Source: RPQJ01 sp963707145
GTDB lineage: Bacteria > Pseudomonadota > Gammaproteobacteria > Steroidobacterales > Steroidobacteraceae
Direction of reading: 5' to 3'
Assembly: GCA_963707145.1 (NCBI GenBank)
Contig: CAVPOQ010000004.1
Span: forward strand, 1 to 64,000
Length of the DNA: 64,000 nt
A program made the translations under genes and the position numbers. Positions 18,574 to 28,767 of the stretch are shown here, piece by piece (positions within the stretch are counted from its first letter, which is position 1; every line of letters starts with the position of its first letter). The notes beneath the pieces are model-generated. The model was not told the DNA's origin. It was given only the letters and a program-made list of their open reading frames with translations, and searched no databases.

Positions 18574-20469
18574 GGGTGCTCCCCGTCCCGGTGCGTCGTC
18601 GACGCGGAGTATGCGCGCGCGCCCGTGGCCTCACCGGGCGGGCGCGCCGCCAGCGTCGCGTCGCGGGCACCGGGCGCATAGCGCAGGTTCAGGTACAGGC
18701 CGCGGTCCGGCGTGTTGAAGGTGTGTGCGAGCTCGTACTGCTCGTCGAGCAGGTTCTCGACCCGGGCGACCACGGCCACCGCGCGTGTCGCCTGCCAGGT
18801 GAGGTTCAGGTCGACGAGCACGTAGCCGTCGAGGGTCACGGGCTTCGGCAAGCCGAAGTCCTTGCGATCGCCCGTCGCCAGCACGTCGAGGCCGATCGCG
18901 ACGCGCCCGAGCGCGCGCTGCACGGAGACGGTGAGGCTGTTGCGCGCGCGGCGCAGCAGCTGTTCGTCGGTCGTGAGGTTGCGCGGATCCTGGTGGATCG
19001 CCTCGACGCGTGCCGCCCACGGCCCGCCCGCATACTCGTAGGCTGCCTCCACGCCCTCGATCCGGGCCACGTCGACGTTGCGGTTCTGCCCCGCGAACGG
19101 ATCGTAGGACAGCACCACGAACTCGATCAGCTCGTCGATCTCGTTGCGGAACGCCGCGAGCGACACGGCATGTCCCCCGTCGAAGCGGCGGCGCACGCCG
19201 GCCTCGAGGTTGAGGGAACGCTCGGGCTCGAGCGACGGGTTGCCGCCGAAGCCGTAGCGGTCGGTCGCGTCGGGCGCGCGGAAGCCCGTGCCCGCGAGGC
19301 CGTAGAGCAGCGTGTCGCCGCCCAGCGTGTAGCCGTACTCGGCGTTCCAGGTGAACGCGTCGCCCGCCGTCTCGTGGTCGGTGTAGCCGAGCGCGAACAG
19401 CATGCGGTGCGGGCCGGTCTCGAAGCGATCCTGCACGAACAGGTTCACGACGTCCGTGACGGCGCGCATCGACTCGCCGTAGGACTCGCTCGAGGCAGTC
19501 TCGTGGGAATACAGCGCGCCGGCGCCGAGTTCGTGGTTCCCGGCGACGCGCCAGTCGAGCTGCGCGTTCACGCCGTTGCGTCGCGTGCGCAGGTAGTCCT
19601 CCGACTGGTTCTGCTCGATGCGGTCCTCGAAGCGCGAGGCGCCGAGCTCGACCTGCGCCGCCGCGCCGGCCGGCCAGGACACGGCGAGCGCGCTGGTGGT
19701 GGTCTCGAAGTCCTGGTCCACCGGCGTGAGGAAGAAATCCGAGTACTCGGAGGTGCCCTGCGCGCTCCAGTAGCGCAGCGCGACCTCGGCGGGACCCACG
19801 TCGCCGCGCAGCTGCGCCGTGCCGCTCAGGTTGCTCGTAGCCGCGCTCCGTGTCGTCGGTGGTGCGAGTCGGGAAGCCGGCACTGTCGAGCCACGAGACG
19901 CCGAGGTCGAACTCGAGGCGCTCCGTCGCAAAGCCGCCGTTCACGCTCGCCTCCCGCGTGTCGTAGTCGCCGTAGCCGAGCTCGGCCGACCAGCCCTCGC
20001 GCGCGCCGCGCCGCGTGATGACGTTGACCACGCCGCCGATGGCGTCCGTGCCGTACAGCGCCGAGCGCGGCCCCTTCACGACCTCGATGCGCTCGATCAT
20101 CGCGGGCGCGATGTTCTGCAGCGCCGCGAGTCCGATCGTGCCCGGGTTGATGCGCACCCCGTCGACCAGCACCAGCGTGTGATTGCTTTCGGCGCCGCGG
20201 ATGAACACGGCGGTGGTCTGTCCCGGTCCGCCGTTGCGCGCCAGCTCGAGGCCGGCGTGGAAGCGCAGCAGGTCCGCGACGTCGGTCGCGGCGCTGCGCT
20301 CGATCGCCGCACGGTCGATGACGGTCATCGGTGCGAGGACTTCTTCCATCGGCGTGGGGACGCGCGTGGCCGTGACCACGAGGTGATTCGCGTCCGGCAC
20401 CGCCGGAGGCGCGCCGGCCAAGGACGCGGCGCACCACGCGCAGCAGAAGATCGACCAGTACCGACGCAT
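18558..20469 (-). CDS. btuB: BtuB-like TonB-dependent vitamin B12 receptor (one frameshift)
   Basis: A signal peptide (from ATG 20469) is followed by a plug domain: LVVTATRVPTPMEEV (TonB box region), DLLRFHAGLELARNGG, VFIRGAESNHTLVLVDGV and GPRSALYGTDAIGGVVNVIT. The barrel is out of frame from about 19833. Removing one base restores RGYENLSGTAQLRGD and a 636-residue receptor. The plug closely matches BtuB, and a cobalamin riboswitch precedes the gene, so B12 is the likely substrate. It needs TonB. The C-terminus runs about 40 residues past the expected last beta-strand (LNLRYAP), so a further error near 18680 is possible. Confidence 0.88.
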
Positions 20470-20589
20470 CGACGACGACACCCCATGCACGCCCGCTGGG
20501 CTCGCGATTCGGTCCAGCGGACGCGGTCGGAGTGGCGGGGCGTGCGCACGGAGGCGCGGAACCCGGCCGCTCGCCCTCCGCGAGGCTGG

Positions 20590-20800
20590 TCTCGTCCGTC
20601 AGGCCGGTCTCCGGGCTCTCGAGTGGACCCGTTGCAGGTCCCGCCCGCATCCCCTTCCCGCGGACCTTCCGCAGTGGTTGCCGGAGATCATCCGGCCGAT
20701 GCAGGCTCGACTCGACTACCGTTGCGGGGGCAGCGCCGGAGTTCGACCGGCTTCCCGTTCTCCCGCGCTTCGCGCGGGATCACCTGACAGTCGGCGCAAG
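20590..20800 (-). promoter_or_regulatory. cobalamin riboswitch upstream of btuB
   Basis: Read on the minus strand, this leader carries the conserved parts of the B12 riboswitch in order. GGTGATCCC is near 20784-20776. A GGGAAGCCGGT...CCGGCGCTGCCCCCGCAACGGTA block lies at about 20750-20705. A CCACTGCGGAAGG segment is near 20675, and the B12 box AGCCCGGAGACCGGCCT is at 20617-20601. The element ends about 120 bases before the btuB start. It should lower btuB and adenosyltransferase expression when adenosylcobalamin is plentiful. The expression platform was not resolved; end coordinates are approximate. Confidence 0.93.
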
Positions 20801-20856
20801 GTAGGGAAGGGGGTGAGACGTGTCAAGCCGCGCTCGGAGCGGTAGGCTGTCGCCGC

Positions 20857-21621
20857 ATGCACTCCCCACATCTCGCGACCGCCCTCGAGGCCGCGCGCGC
20901 CGCCGCCGAGGTCGTGCGCCGCTACTACCAGTCGAATCTCGCCGTGACCATCAAGGCGGACAAGACGCCGGTGACCGAGGCCGACGTCGAGACCGAGAAG
21001 GTCATCCGCGGCATCCTCGAGGCGCACTTCCCGGACCACGGCTTCTACGGCGAGGAGACCGGCTCGAACGCGCTCGACGCGGAGTACCTCTGGCTGGTGG
21101 ATCCCATCGACGGCACGAAGTCGTTCGTGCGCGAGTACCCGATGTTCTCGACGCAGATCGCGCTGATGCGTCGCGGTCGGCTGGTGGTGGGCGTGTCCTC
21201 GGCGCCCGCGTACGGCGAACTCGCCTGGGGCGAGGCCGGCGTGGGCGCGTGGCTCGACGGGCGGCCGATCCGCGTCAGCGAGGTGGACACGATCGAGGGC
21301 GCGGCGTTGTCCACCGGCAATCTCAAGACGCTCGCGACGGGGCCGCGCTGGGGCGCGTTCGGGCGCCTCGTCGGACGCCTCAACCGCATCCGCGGCTACG
21401 GCGACTTCCTGCACTACCACCTGCTCGCATCCGGGAAGATCGACGCGGTCGTTGAGTCGGACGTGAACATCCTCGACATCGCCGCCTGCGCAGTGATCGT
21501 CGAGGCGGCCGGCGGCCGCTTCACGGACCTCGACGGCCAGCCGCTCACGCTTGCGAGCACGTCGGTGCTCGCCACCAACGGACGCCTGCACGACGCGGTG
21601 CTGGCGGCGATCCACGACTGA
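20857..21621 (+). CDS. inositol-monophosphatase-family phosphatase, probably histidinol-phosphatase (HisN-like)
   Basis: The protein has 254 residues with the Mg-dependent phosphatase motifs YGEETG (E66-E67) and DPIDGTKSF (D82, D85). A C-terminal metal Asp lies in NILDIAACAVIVEAAGG, where the usual WDxAA reads LDIAA. Family members dephosphorylate inositol phosphates, histidinol phosphate or PAP (CysQ). The short N-terminus and the DPIDGTKSFVREYPMFSTQIAL block resemble HisN-type histidinol phosphatases, but no his genes are nearby. ATG 20857 sits just outside the divergent riboswitch leader. The next gene follows after 14 bases. Confidence 0.8.
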   Translation: MHSPHLATALEAARAAAEVVRRYYQSNLAVTIKADKTPVTEADVETEKVIRGILEAHFPDHGFYGEETGSNALDAEYLWLVDPIDGTKSFVREYPMFSTQIALMRRGRLVVGVSSAPAYGELAWGEAGVGAWLDGRPIRVSEVDTIEGAALSTGNLKTLATGPRWGAFGRLVGRLNRIRGYGDFLHYHLLASGKIDAVVESDVNILDIAACAVIVEAAGGRFTDLDGQPLTLASTSVLATNGRLHDAVLAAIHD

Positions 21622-21635
21622 CCAGGAGCACTCCC

Positions 21636-22587
21636 GTGGCCTCGAAGAAGATCATCACGGTGTTCGGCGCGACGGGGGCGCAGGGCGGCGGGCTCGCGCG
21701 CTCGATCCTCGCCGACCGCGACGGTCCGTTCGCGGTGCGCGCGGTCACGCGCGACACGAACTCGGCGGCCGCGCGGACGCTCGCGGCGGCGGGTGCGGAG
21801 CTGGTGGCTGCGGACCTCGACGATGCGGCGGCCGTGGCGCACGCGCTGGAGGGCGCCTACGGCGCCTATTTCGTCACCTTCTTCTGGGCGCATTTCTCGC
21901 CGCAGCGCGAGCTTGCCGAGGCGCACACCATGGCGCAGGCGGCGCGCCAGGCGGGTCTCCAGCACGCCGTGTGGTCCACGCTCGAGGATACGCGACGCTG
22001 GATGTCGCTCGACGACCCGCGCATGCCGACGCTGATGGACAGTTACAAGGTGCCGCACTTCGACGCGAAGGGCGAGGCGGACCGGTACTTCCGCGACGCC
22101 GGCGTGCCGACCACCTTCCTGCTCACCTCGTTCTACTGGGACAACCTGATCCACTTCGGGTCCGGTCCGAAGCCCGGCGCCGACGGCACGCTCGAGTTCG
22201 TGCTGCCGATGGGCAGCGCGAAGCTGCCGGGCATCGCCGCCGAGGACATCGGCCGCTGCGCCCACGGCGTCTTCCGGCGCGGTACCGGAGTTCGTCGGCC
22301 AGACGGTCGGCATCGCGGGTGAGCACCTGAGCGGCGCCGAGATGGCCGCCGCGCTCGCGCGTGCGCTCGGCCGCGAGGTACGTCACCTCGACGTGCCGCC
22401 GGAGGTCTATCGGGGCTTCGGGTTCCCGGGCGCCGACGATCTCGGGAACATGTTCCAGTTCAAGCGCGACTTCAACGCGGATTTCTGCGCGGCGCGCAGC
22501 GTCGAGCGCTCCCGCGCCCTCAATCCCCGGCTGCAGACCTTCGCGCAGTGGCTCGAGGCGAACGCCGCGAGGATCCCGCTCAGCTGA
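21636..22587 (+). CDS. NmrA-family NAD(P)-binding protein (one frameshift)
   Basis: The N-terminal Rossmann motif TVFGATGAQGGGLARS is typical of NmrA/HSCARG atypical short-chain dehydrogenases, which bind NADP and often act as redox sensors rather than enzymes. Other matches are AVTRDTNSAAA, YFVTFFW and STLEDTRRWM. The frame breaks after HGVFRR at about 22281. Removing one base restores PEFVGQTVGIAGEHLSG and the normal C-terminus, for 316 residues. It starts at GTG 21636 with AGGAG upstream and lies close behind the HisN-like gene. The substrate is unknown. The 3' end overlaps the stop of the convergent oxidase gene by eight bases. Confidence 0.82.
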
Positions 22588-24175
22588 GGCCGAGCGACCC
22601 CGGGTTCACGAGGCCGCCCGGGTCGACCGCGCGCTTCACCGCCTCGAGCAGCCGCAGCGACTCGGGACGCAGGCCCTCGCGATAGCGGTAGGTGCGCCCG
22701 ATCTGCAGGTGCGTGGCGCCGCGCTCGAGGAACAGCTGGGTGAGACGCCCGCGCAGCTCGAGCACCAGCGCCTCCGCCTCCGGGTTCGGCGCGAAGTCCG
22801 TGAAGCGCGCGCGCGTCGCCGCATCGAGCGTGCGCTCGTAGTAGAGCGTGCGCGGCGCGGGCCAGTAGAACACCGGCTCGATCACGAAGGCGCTGGCGCC
22901 GACGATCGCGGTGAGTACTCCGATCTGCACCCCGAGGCGCTCCATCTCGGGGCGCCGCGCGTCGAACAGCGCCCGCACCGCCGACCACGCGTCGGCGGCG
23001 TCCGACAGCGGCACCAGCGCGTGCACCGGCAGCCAGCGCTCGCCCGACGGACCGATCGCGCTCGACATCGGCACGAAGGGCATGCCTCGCAGCACCTTGG
23101 GGATCGTGTTGCCGACTTCGTGGCCACCGTGCTCCGCCGCGATGCGGCGCACGCCGGCGAGCGCGTCCGCCACGGCGGCCTCGGTGCGGCCTTCCGTCCC
23201 GACGTGCATGGAGTAGGGCGATTCGTCGAGAAAGCCACGGCCGGCGAGTGCGACCTTCGCCGCTTCCTTGAGCCCGGAGGCGAGCCCGCGGGCCGAGGTG
23301 ATCACGCCCTTCACCGCCTTGAGGTCCTGCGCGAGTCCGGCGCGCTTCATGCGCTGCGCCGCGAGCACCGGGTCCATGGCGAAGCACTCCGTGACGAGGC
23401 CCTCGCGCGCGACCTCGGCCATGGCGAGCGCCATCTCCACGTGGGTCGGGAAACCGAAGGACGCGGTCTCCACCCACGCGGGCCGGCGGATCAGGCGCAG
23501 CGTCGCGCGTGCCTTGATCCCGAGCGCGCCCGCGTCGCCGAGGAACAGTCCCGTGAGGTCGGGGCCGTAGTAGCGGAAGAACGGCTTCGCGGTCGCCACC
23601 GCCGCGCTCCCGGTGCGCAGCACCGATCCGTCGGCGAGCACCACGTCGAGCCCGAGCACGGTCTCGGCGGACACCCCGTAGCGCGCCGAGCCCCACAGGA
23701 TCGCGTTCTGCGACAGACTGCCTCCGACCGTGGCCGTCGCGCCGGAGAGCGGGCCCCAGAACGGCGTGCGCAGGCCGTGCGGCTCGAGTGCCGCGAGCAG
23801 TGCCTGCCACGTGCAACCGGCCTCGACGGTGACGTACATGTCGGCCGCGTTCACTTCGACGATCCGCGCGAGTCCGAGCGTGTCCACCAGCACGCAGCCC
23901 TCGCTCGAGGGCACGTAGCCGCCGGTGTAGGAACTGCCGCCGCCCCGCGGCACGACCGCGGCACCCGCGCGCGTCGTGGCAGCCACCGCGGCCGCGAGCT
24001 GCTCGACGGACTGCGGCTGGATCACGCAGGCTGCGACGTGCGCCCGCGGTCCTGCGATGTCCTGCGAGTAGAAGCGGCGGTCCTCGTCGCCCGTCAGCAC
24101 GGCCCCGGTGCCGAGCAGCCGCCGCAGCTCCTCGGCCAGCGCAGGCGTGGGGGCGGACTCCGTCGTTGCGTTCAT
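22580..24175 (-). CDS. FAD-binding oxidoreductase of the VAO/PCMH family
   Basis: The protein has 531 residues. The N-terminal PCMH FAD domain shows VVPRGGGSSYTGGY, WGPLSGATATVGGSLSQNA and GDAGALGIKARATLRL. A FAD-oxidase C-terminal cap ends in AVDPGGLVNPGSLGL. This layout is shared by glycolate/D-lactate oxidases, 4-cresol dehydrogenase and related enzymes. No signal peptide is seen. The substrate cannot be told from sequence, and the neighbours (NmrA-like protein on one side, B12 ABC transporter on the other) do not help. The ATG at 24175 was chosen as the first start before the conserved LRRLLGTGAVLTGDEDRRF. Confidence 0.85.
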   Translation of the reverse strand: MNATTESAPTPALAEELRRLLGTGAVLTGDEDRRFYSQDIAGPRAHVAACVIQPQSVEQLAAAVAATTRAGAAVVPRGGGSSYTGGYVPSSEGCVLVDTLGLARIVEVNAADMYVTVEAGCTWQALLAALEPHGLRTPFWGPLSGATATVGGSLSQNAILWGSARYGVSAETVLGLDVVLADGSVLRTGSAAVATAKPFFRYYGPDLTGLFLGDAGALGIKARATLRLIRRPAWVETASFGFPTHVEMALAMAEVAREGLVTECFAMDPVLAAQRMKRAGLAQDLKAVKGVITSARGLASGLKEAAKVALAGRGFLDESPYSMHVGTEGRTEAAVADALAGVRRIAAEHGGHEVGNTIPKVLRGMPFVPMSSAIGPSGERWLPVHALVPLSDAADAWSAVRALFDARRPEMERLGVQIGVLTAIVGASAFVIEPVFYWPAPRTLYYERTLDAATRARFTDFAPNPEAEALVLELRGRLTQLFLERGATHLQIGRTYRYREGLRPESLRLLEAVKRAVDPGGLVNPGSLGLS

Positions 24176-24219
24176 GTGGCGTGCTCCGCTGTCCGGGTCC
24201 GGGGCTCGTCCCGCCCGCC

Positions 24220-24994
24220 TCAGGCGGGCACGAACGTGCGGCCGCGGTCCCAGCGCAGCTCGCGCACCGCGATGCCGTAGAGCTGCCCGATGGAGTCCTC
24301 GTCGAGCACGCGTCCGCTCGCACCGAACGACCAGCCACCGTCCCCGGTGAGCAGCAGCGCGTCGTCGGCGTAGCGCGCCGCGAGCCCTGCGTCGTGCAGG
24401 CTCATCACGACGGTGCGCCCGGCGTCTGCAAGCGCGCGCATCCGATCGAGCACGCCGAGCTGATGCTGCGGGTCGAGCTGCTGGATCGGCTCGTCGAGCA
24501 GCAGCACCGGCGCGTCCTGGGCCAGCACCGAGGCTATCGCCAGTCGCCGTCGCTCGCCGCCGGAAAGTGTCGCCACGTCGCGCTCCTCGAGTCCCGCGAG
24601 ATCCACCTCGGCCAGGCAGCGGCGCACGACCGCGTGGTCCTGATCGCCCTCCCACTGCCAGAACGACAGGTGCGGGTGACGGCCGACGAGGGCCGTCTCG
24701 AGCACGGTGCCGGGGAACGGATCCTCCACGGACTGCGGCAGCAGCGCGAGCTGCCTCGCGAGCTCGCGCCGCGGCCAGGCGCCGAGCGTCCGGCCCTGCA
24801 CGGTGACCTCGCCCGACCCGGGCGAACGCAGACCCGCCAGCACGTGCAGCAGACGTGCTCTTGCCGGCGCCATTGCGCCCGAGCACCGCGACGACCCGGC
24901 CCCGTCCGAAGGCCGCGTCGAGGCCGCGCAGCAGCTCCCGGCCCGGCACGCGCAACGAGAGCCCGTGGCAGGCGAGAGGTGCGGGTTCGCTCAT
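24220..24994 (-). CDS. btuD: BtuD-like ABC transporter ATP-binding protein (one frameshift)
   Basis: The Walker A motif GRNGAGKST is encoded in the frame that starts at ATG 24994. One base later in the chain (about 24853) the frame shifts to LLHVLAGLRSPGSGEV. Removing the extra base gives 257 residues. The signature is LSGGERRRLAIAS, Walker B is VLLLDEPIQQLD and the switch is SLHDAGLAARYAD. Spacing and sequence fit FecE/BtuD ATPases that energise BtuC-type permeases. It overlaps the preceding metalloprotease-like gene by four bases (ATGA). The matching permease gene lies 7 kb away. Confidence 0.84.
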
Positions 24995-25776
24995 CGGGTC
25001 CACCCGATCTCGCGCGCGGTGGCCGGGCCCACGATCGCGCGCGAGAGGTCGTCGGGGATCGTCGCCCTGCGCGCGCTCTCGGCAATGCGTCCCGCCATGA
25101 TCTCGGCGTACTCCTGGGGGAAGAGCGGCGACTGCCCTGGGTCGCCGAGGCCGTCGGGGATCCGTGGCCGCCCGGTGGCCCGGTCGTACTTGTCGGAGGC
25201 CCCCAGCGTGTGCAGCAACTCGTGGACCAGCACGACCTGATTGCGGCCCTCGTTGTTCGTTTCGGCGTAGAGGTGCGCGATCGCCATCAGGCCCTTGCTG
25301 AGCCCGAGCGAGTCGGGAACGGGGCCGCGACCGTCGGGCGCGTGATACAGCGCAAACACCTGCACGTCCGGCGGCGGCAGCGGATCGTTCGCGGCGACGC
25401 GCCAGGCCCACCAGCGCAGACGAAGGCTCCAGGCGGCGATGCCGAATGGGCCGGCGTCTGCCGGGGGCATGGGCGGCAGTTGCGGCGCCGCCCGCGACAC
25501 GCGCAGCCGCGCGGGTTCCCCGAGCGCGACGCCGTAGCGCGCCGCCTCCTCGGCGAGAAATGCCTCGACATCGTCGAAGTCCTCGTCACCGAGGCCTGCG
25601 GCGTAGGCGCGCGTCGCCTCGTCCGCGCCCGCCGCGAGCGGGTAGACGGTCACGCGCAGCGGGGCGTCCCAGTCGGTGCTGCGACGGCGGTCGAGCCACG
25701 CGCCGAGCGCGACGAACCCGAGCACGGCGAGCAGGATCGCGAGGCGGATGGTGCCGAGGAACGTGCGCTGTGCCAC
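24991..25776 (-). CDS. membrane-anchored putative zinc metalloprotease
   Basis: I do not recognise a named family. The protein has 261 residues from GTG 25776. One N-terminal membrane helix (residues 9-26) is followed by a periplasmic domain. The notable element is LVHELLHTLGASDKYD, an HExxH zincin motif extended as HELLHTLGxxDKYD, like metallopeptidases that use a third ligand downstream. VQVFALYHAP and NEGRNQVVLV precede it. The gene lies between pdxH (five bases away) and btuD (four-base overlap), so it is probably cotranscribed with both. The function and whether it is secreted are unknown. Confidence 0.7.
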   Translation of the reverse strand: MAQRTFLGTIRLAILLAVLGFVALGAWLDRRRSTDWDAPLRVTVYPLAAGADEATRAYAAGLGDEDFDDVEAFLAEEAARYGVALGEPARLRVSRAAPQLPPMPPADAGPFGIAAWSLRLRWWAWRVAANDPLPPPDVQVFALYHAPDGRGPVPDSLGLSKGLMAIAHLYAETNNEGRNQVVLVHELLHTLGASDKYDRATGRPRIPDGLGDPGQSPLFPQEYAEIMAGRIAESARRATIPDDLSRAIVGPATAREIGWTR

Positions 25777-25780
25777 GCGC

Positions 25781-26422
25781 TCACGGATACAGGCGGGTGG
25801 CGGACCAGGGCCCCGGCGCAAAGCCCGCGCCTTGCGGCTCGAGCGAGCGCGTCCAGAGCGCGCGGTCGTGGACCCGGAACGGCCCCTCGATCCACAGCTC
25901 GACGCTCTCCGGCCACAGCCGGTAGCCGCCCCAGTGCGGCGGACGCGGCACCTGCGGGCCAAAGCGCGCGGCCTCGATGGCGACCCGCTTCAGCAGCGTC
26001 GTGCGCGACTCGAGCGGCTGGCTCTGCAGGCTCGCCCACGCGCCGATGCGGCTGTCGAGCGCGCGGCTCGCGAAGTACTCGTCGCTTTCGTCGGCGGGCG
26101 AGCGGACCACCTGCCCCTCGATGCGCACCTGGCGGCCGTAAGCGTCCCAGTGGAACACCGCCGCAGCGCGCGGGGCCGCATCGAGCTCGGCGCCCTTGCG
26201 ACTGTGATAGTTGGTGAAGAACGCCGCGTAACCGGGATCCGCCACCAGCTTCTTGCAGAGCACGATGCGCACCGACGGACGCCCGTCGGCGCCAACCGTT
26301 GCGAGCGCCATGGAATCGGGATTCGGTTGTGCCTTGCCCTCGCGCGCGCCGGCGAACCACTGCGCGAACAGCGGCATCGGGTCGGCGGGCAGGGTGCTCG
26401 GGAGGAAGCCTTTGCTCAGCAT
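25781..26422 (-). CDS. pdxH: pyridoxamine/pyridoxine 5'-phosphate oxidase
   Basis: This FMN-dependent oxidase forms pyridoxal phosphate, the cofactor used among others by BioA in this window. It has 213 residues. Diagnostic segments are NPDSMALATVGADGRPSVR, VLCKKL, FFTNYHSRKGAEL, SRIGAWASLQSQPL and the C-terminal RPPHWGGYRLWPESVE and WSATRLYP. It starts at ATG 26422 and is divergent from tyrA. Confidence 0.96.
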   Translation of the reverse strand: MLSKGFLPSTLPADPMPLFAQWFAGAREGKAQPNPDSMALATVGADGRPSVRIVLCKKLVADPGYAAFFTNYHSRKGAELDAAPRAAAVFHWDAYGRQVRIEGQVVRSPADESDEYFASRALDSRIGAWASLQSQPLESRTTLLKRVAIEAARFGPQVPRPPHWGGYRLWPESVELWIEGPFRVHDRALWTRSLEPQGAGFAPGPWSATRLYP

Positions 26423-26555
26423 GGCGTGACCGCGGCTCGCGTTGGACTGCGCCGATTATGCCCGAGCCGCTTGCGGCGCAGGCGCGCTCCATCGCGCTTG
26501 CAGCACTTGCGCCGCGCCGGTAGAAAGGCCGCAACGAGGCCCGCCCGGATCCTTC

Positions 26556-27668
<1,113 letters not shown>

Positions 27669-27705
27669 GACGGGCCAGCACGTGGCGGTCCGGCTTGGGA
27701 GCCAC

Positions 27706-27728
27706 TATAATGAGAATCATTCTCATCA
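27706..27728 (+). promoter_or_regulatory. Fur box overlapping the -10 element of the fbpABC promoter
   Basis: TATAAT at 27706-27711 is a consensus -10. The overlapping TAATGAGAATCATTCTCATC (27708-27727) is a near-perfect palindromic Fur site (GAGAATCATTCTC core). Fur bound to Fe2+ would block polymerase directly. No good -35 is visible at 17 bases. The box ends one or two bases before the first in-frame ATG of the binding-protein gene, which leaves very little leader for that start. Confidence 0.92.
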
Positions 27729-27729
27729 A

Positions 27730-28764
27730 ATGAGCGTCCCGATTGCCATGCCCCACGTGTTCTCGCTCCTGGCGGCCGCCACGCTGGCAGCCGCCCTCGC
27801 TGCGGTCGCGCCGCTGCCTGCCGTCGCTGCCGAGACGCTCGTCGTCTACTCGGCCCGCAACGAGCAGTTGATCAAGCCCGTCTTCGACGCCTACACCCGC
27901 GAAACCGGCATCGCGATCAGGTTCACGACCGGCGATGCCGCGGTGCTCATCGAGCGCCTCGCCGCCGAGGGCAAGAACAGCCCGGCCGACCTGCTCATGA
28001 CGGTGGACGCCGGGGAACTCTGGAACGCGTCGCAACGTGGACTGCTGCAGCCGGTGAAGTCCGCGACGCTGGAGCGCAACGTGCCGGCGCACCTGCGCGA
28101 CCCGGACGGCCGCTGGTTCGGGCTTTCGATGCGAGCGCGCACGATCTTCTACAGCCCGCAGCGCGTCGACCCGAAGGCGCTCAGCACCTACGAGGCGCTC
28201 GCACAGCCCGCCTGGAAGGGCCGCCTGTGCCTGCGTACTTCGAAGAAGGTCTACAACCAGTCGCTCGTCGCGATGATGATCGCCCGGGACGGCGAAACGA
28301 AGACCGAGCAGGCGGTGCGCGGCTGGGTCGCGAATCTCGCCACCGACGTGTTCCCGAACGACACCGCGCTGCTCGAGGCGATCGCCGCCGGCCAGTGCGA
28401 CGTCGGCATCGCCAACACCTATTACTACGGCCGCATCGTCAAGGAGCGGCCCGACTTCCCGGTCCGCGTGTTCTGGGCCAATCAGGCGTCGGGCGGTGTG
28501 CACGTCAACATTTCGGGCGCTGGCGTCACGCAGCACTCGCGCAACGTGACGGCCGCTGTGCGCTTCCTTGAATGGCTCTCGGGACCGAGGGCGCAGTCGC
28601 ATTTCGCCGCGGTGAACATGGAGTACCCGGTGAACCCGACGGCGGCCGTGGACCCGATCGTGAAGTCGTGGGGCAGTTTCGAACCGAGCCTGATCAACAT
28701 GGCGGAGGCCGGGCGACTGCAGCCCGCAGCCGTGCAGCTGATGGACCGCGCCGGATATCGCTGA
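27730..28764 (+). CDS. fbpA: FbpA-like ferric iron ABC transporter substrate-binding protein
   Basis: A signal peptide ending PAVAAE precedes the mature domain LVVYSARNEQLIKPVFDAYTRETG, typical of ferric-iron-binding proteins of the FbpA/AfuA class. The tandem tyrosines that bind Fe(III) are in NTYYYGR, and EYPVNP lies near the C-terminus. It captures periplasmic ferric iron for the permease and ATPase encoded directly downstream. Two starts are possible: ATG 27730, which abuts the Fur box, and ATG 27748, which leaves a more usual leader. The longer one is listed. Confidence 0.92.
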   Translation: MSVPIAMPHVFSLLAAATLAAALAAVAPLPAVAAETLVVYSARNEQLIKPVFDAYTRETGIAIRFTTGDAAVLIERLAAEGKNSPADLLMTVDAGELWNASQRGLLQPVKSATLERNVPAHLRDPDGRWFGLSMRARTIFYSPQRVDPKALSTYEALAQPAWKGRLCLRTSKKVYNQSLVAMMIARDGETKTEQAVRGWVANLATDVFPNDTALLEAIAAGQCDVGIANTYYYGRIVKERPDFPVRVFWANQASGGVHVNISGAGVTQHSRNVTAAVRFLEWLSGPRAQSHFAAVNMEYPVNPTAAVDPIVKSWGSFEPSLINMAEAGRLQPAAVQLMDRAGYR

Positions 28765-28767
28765 CGC

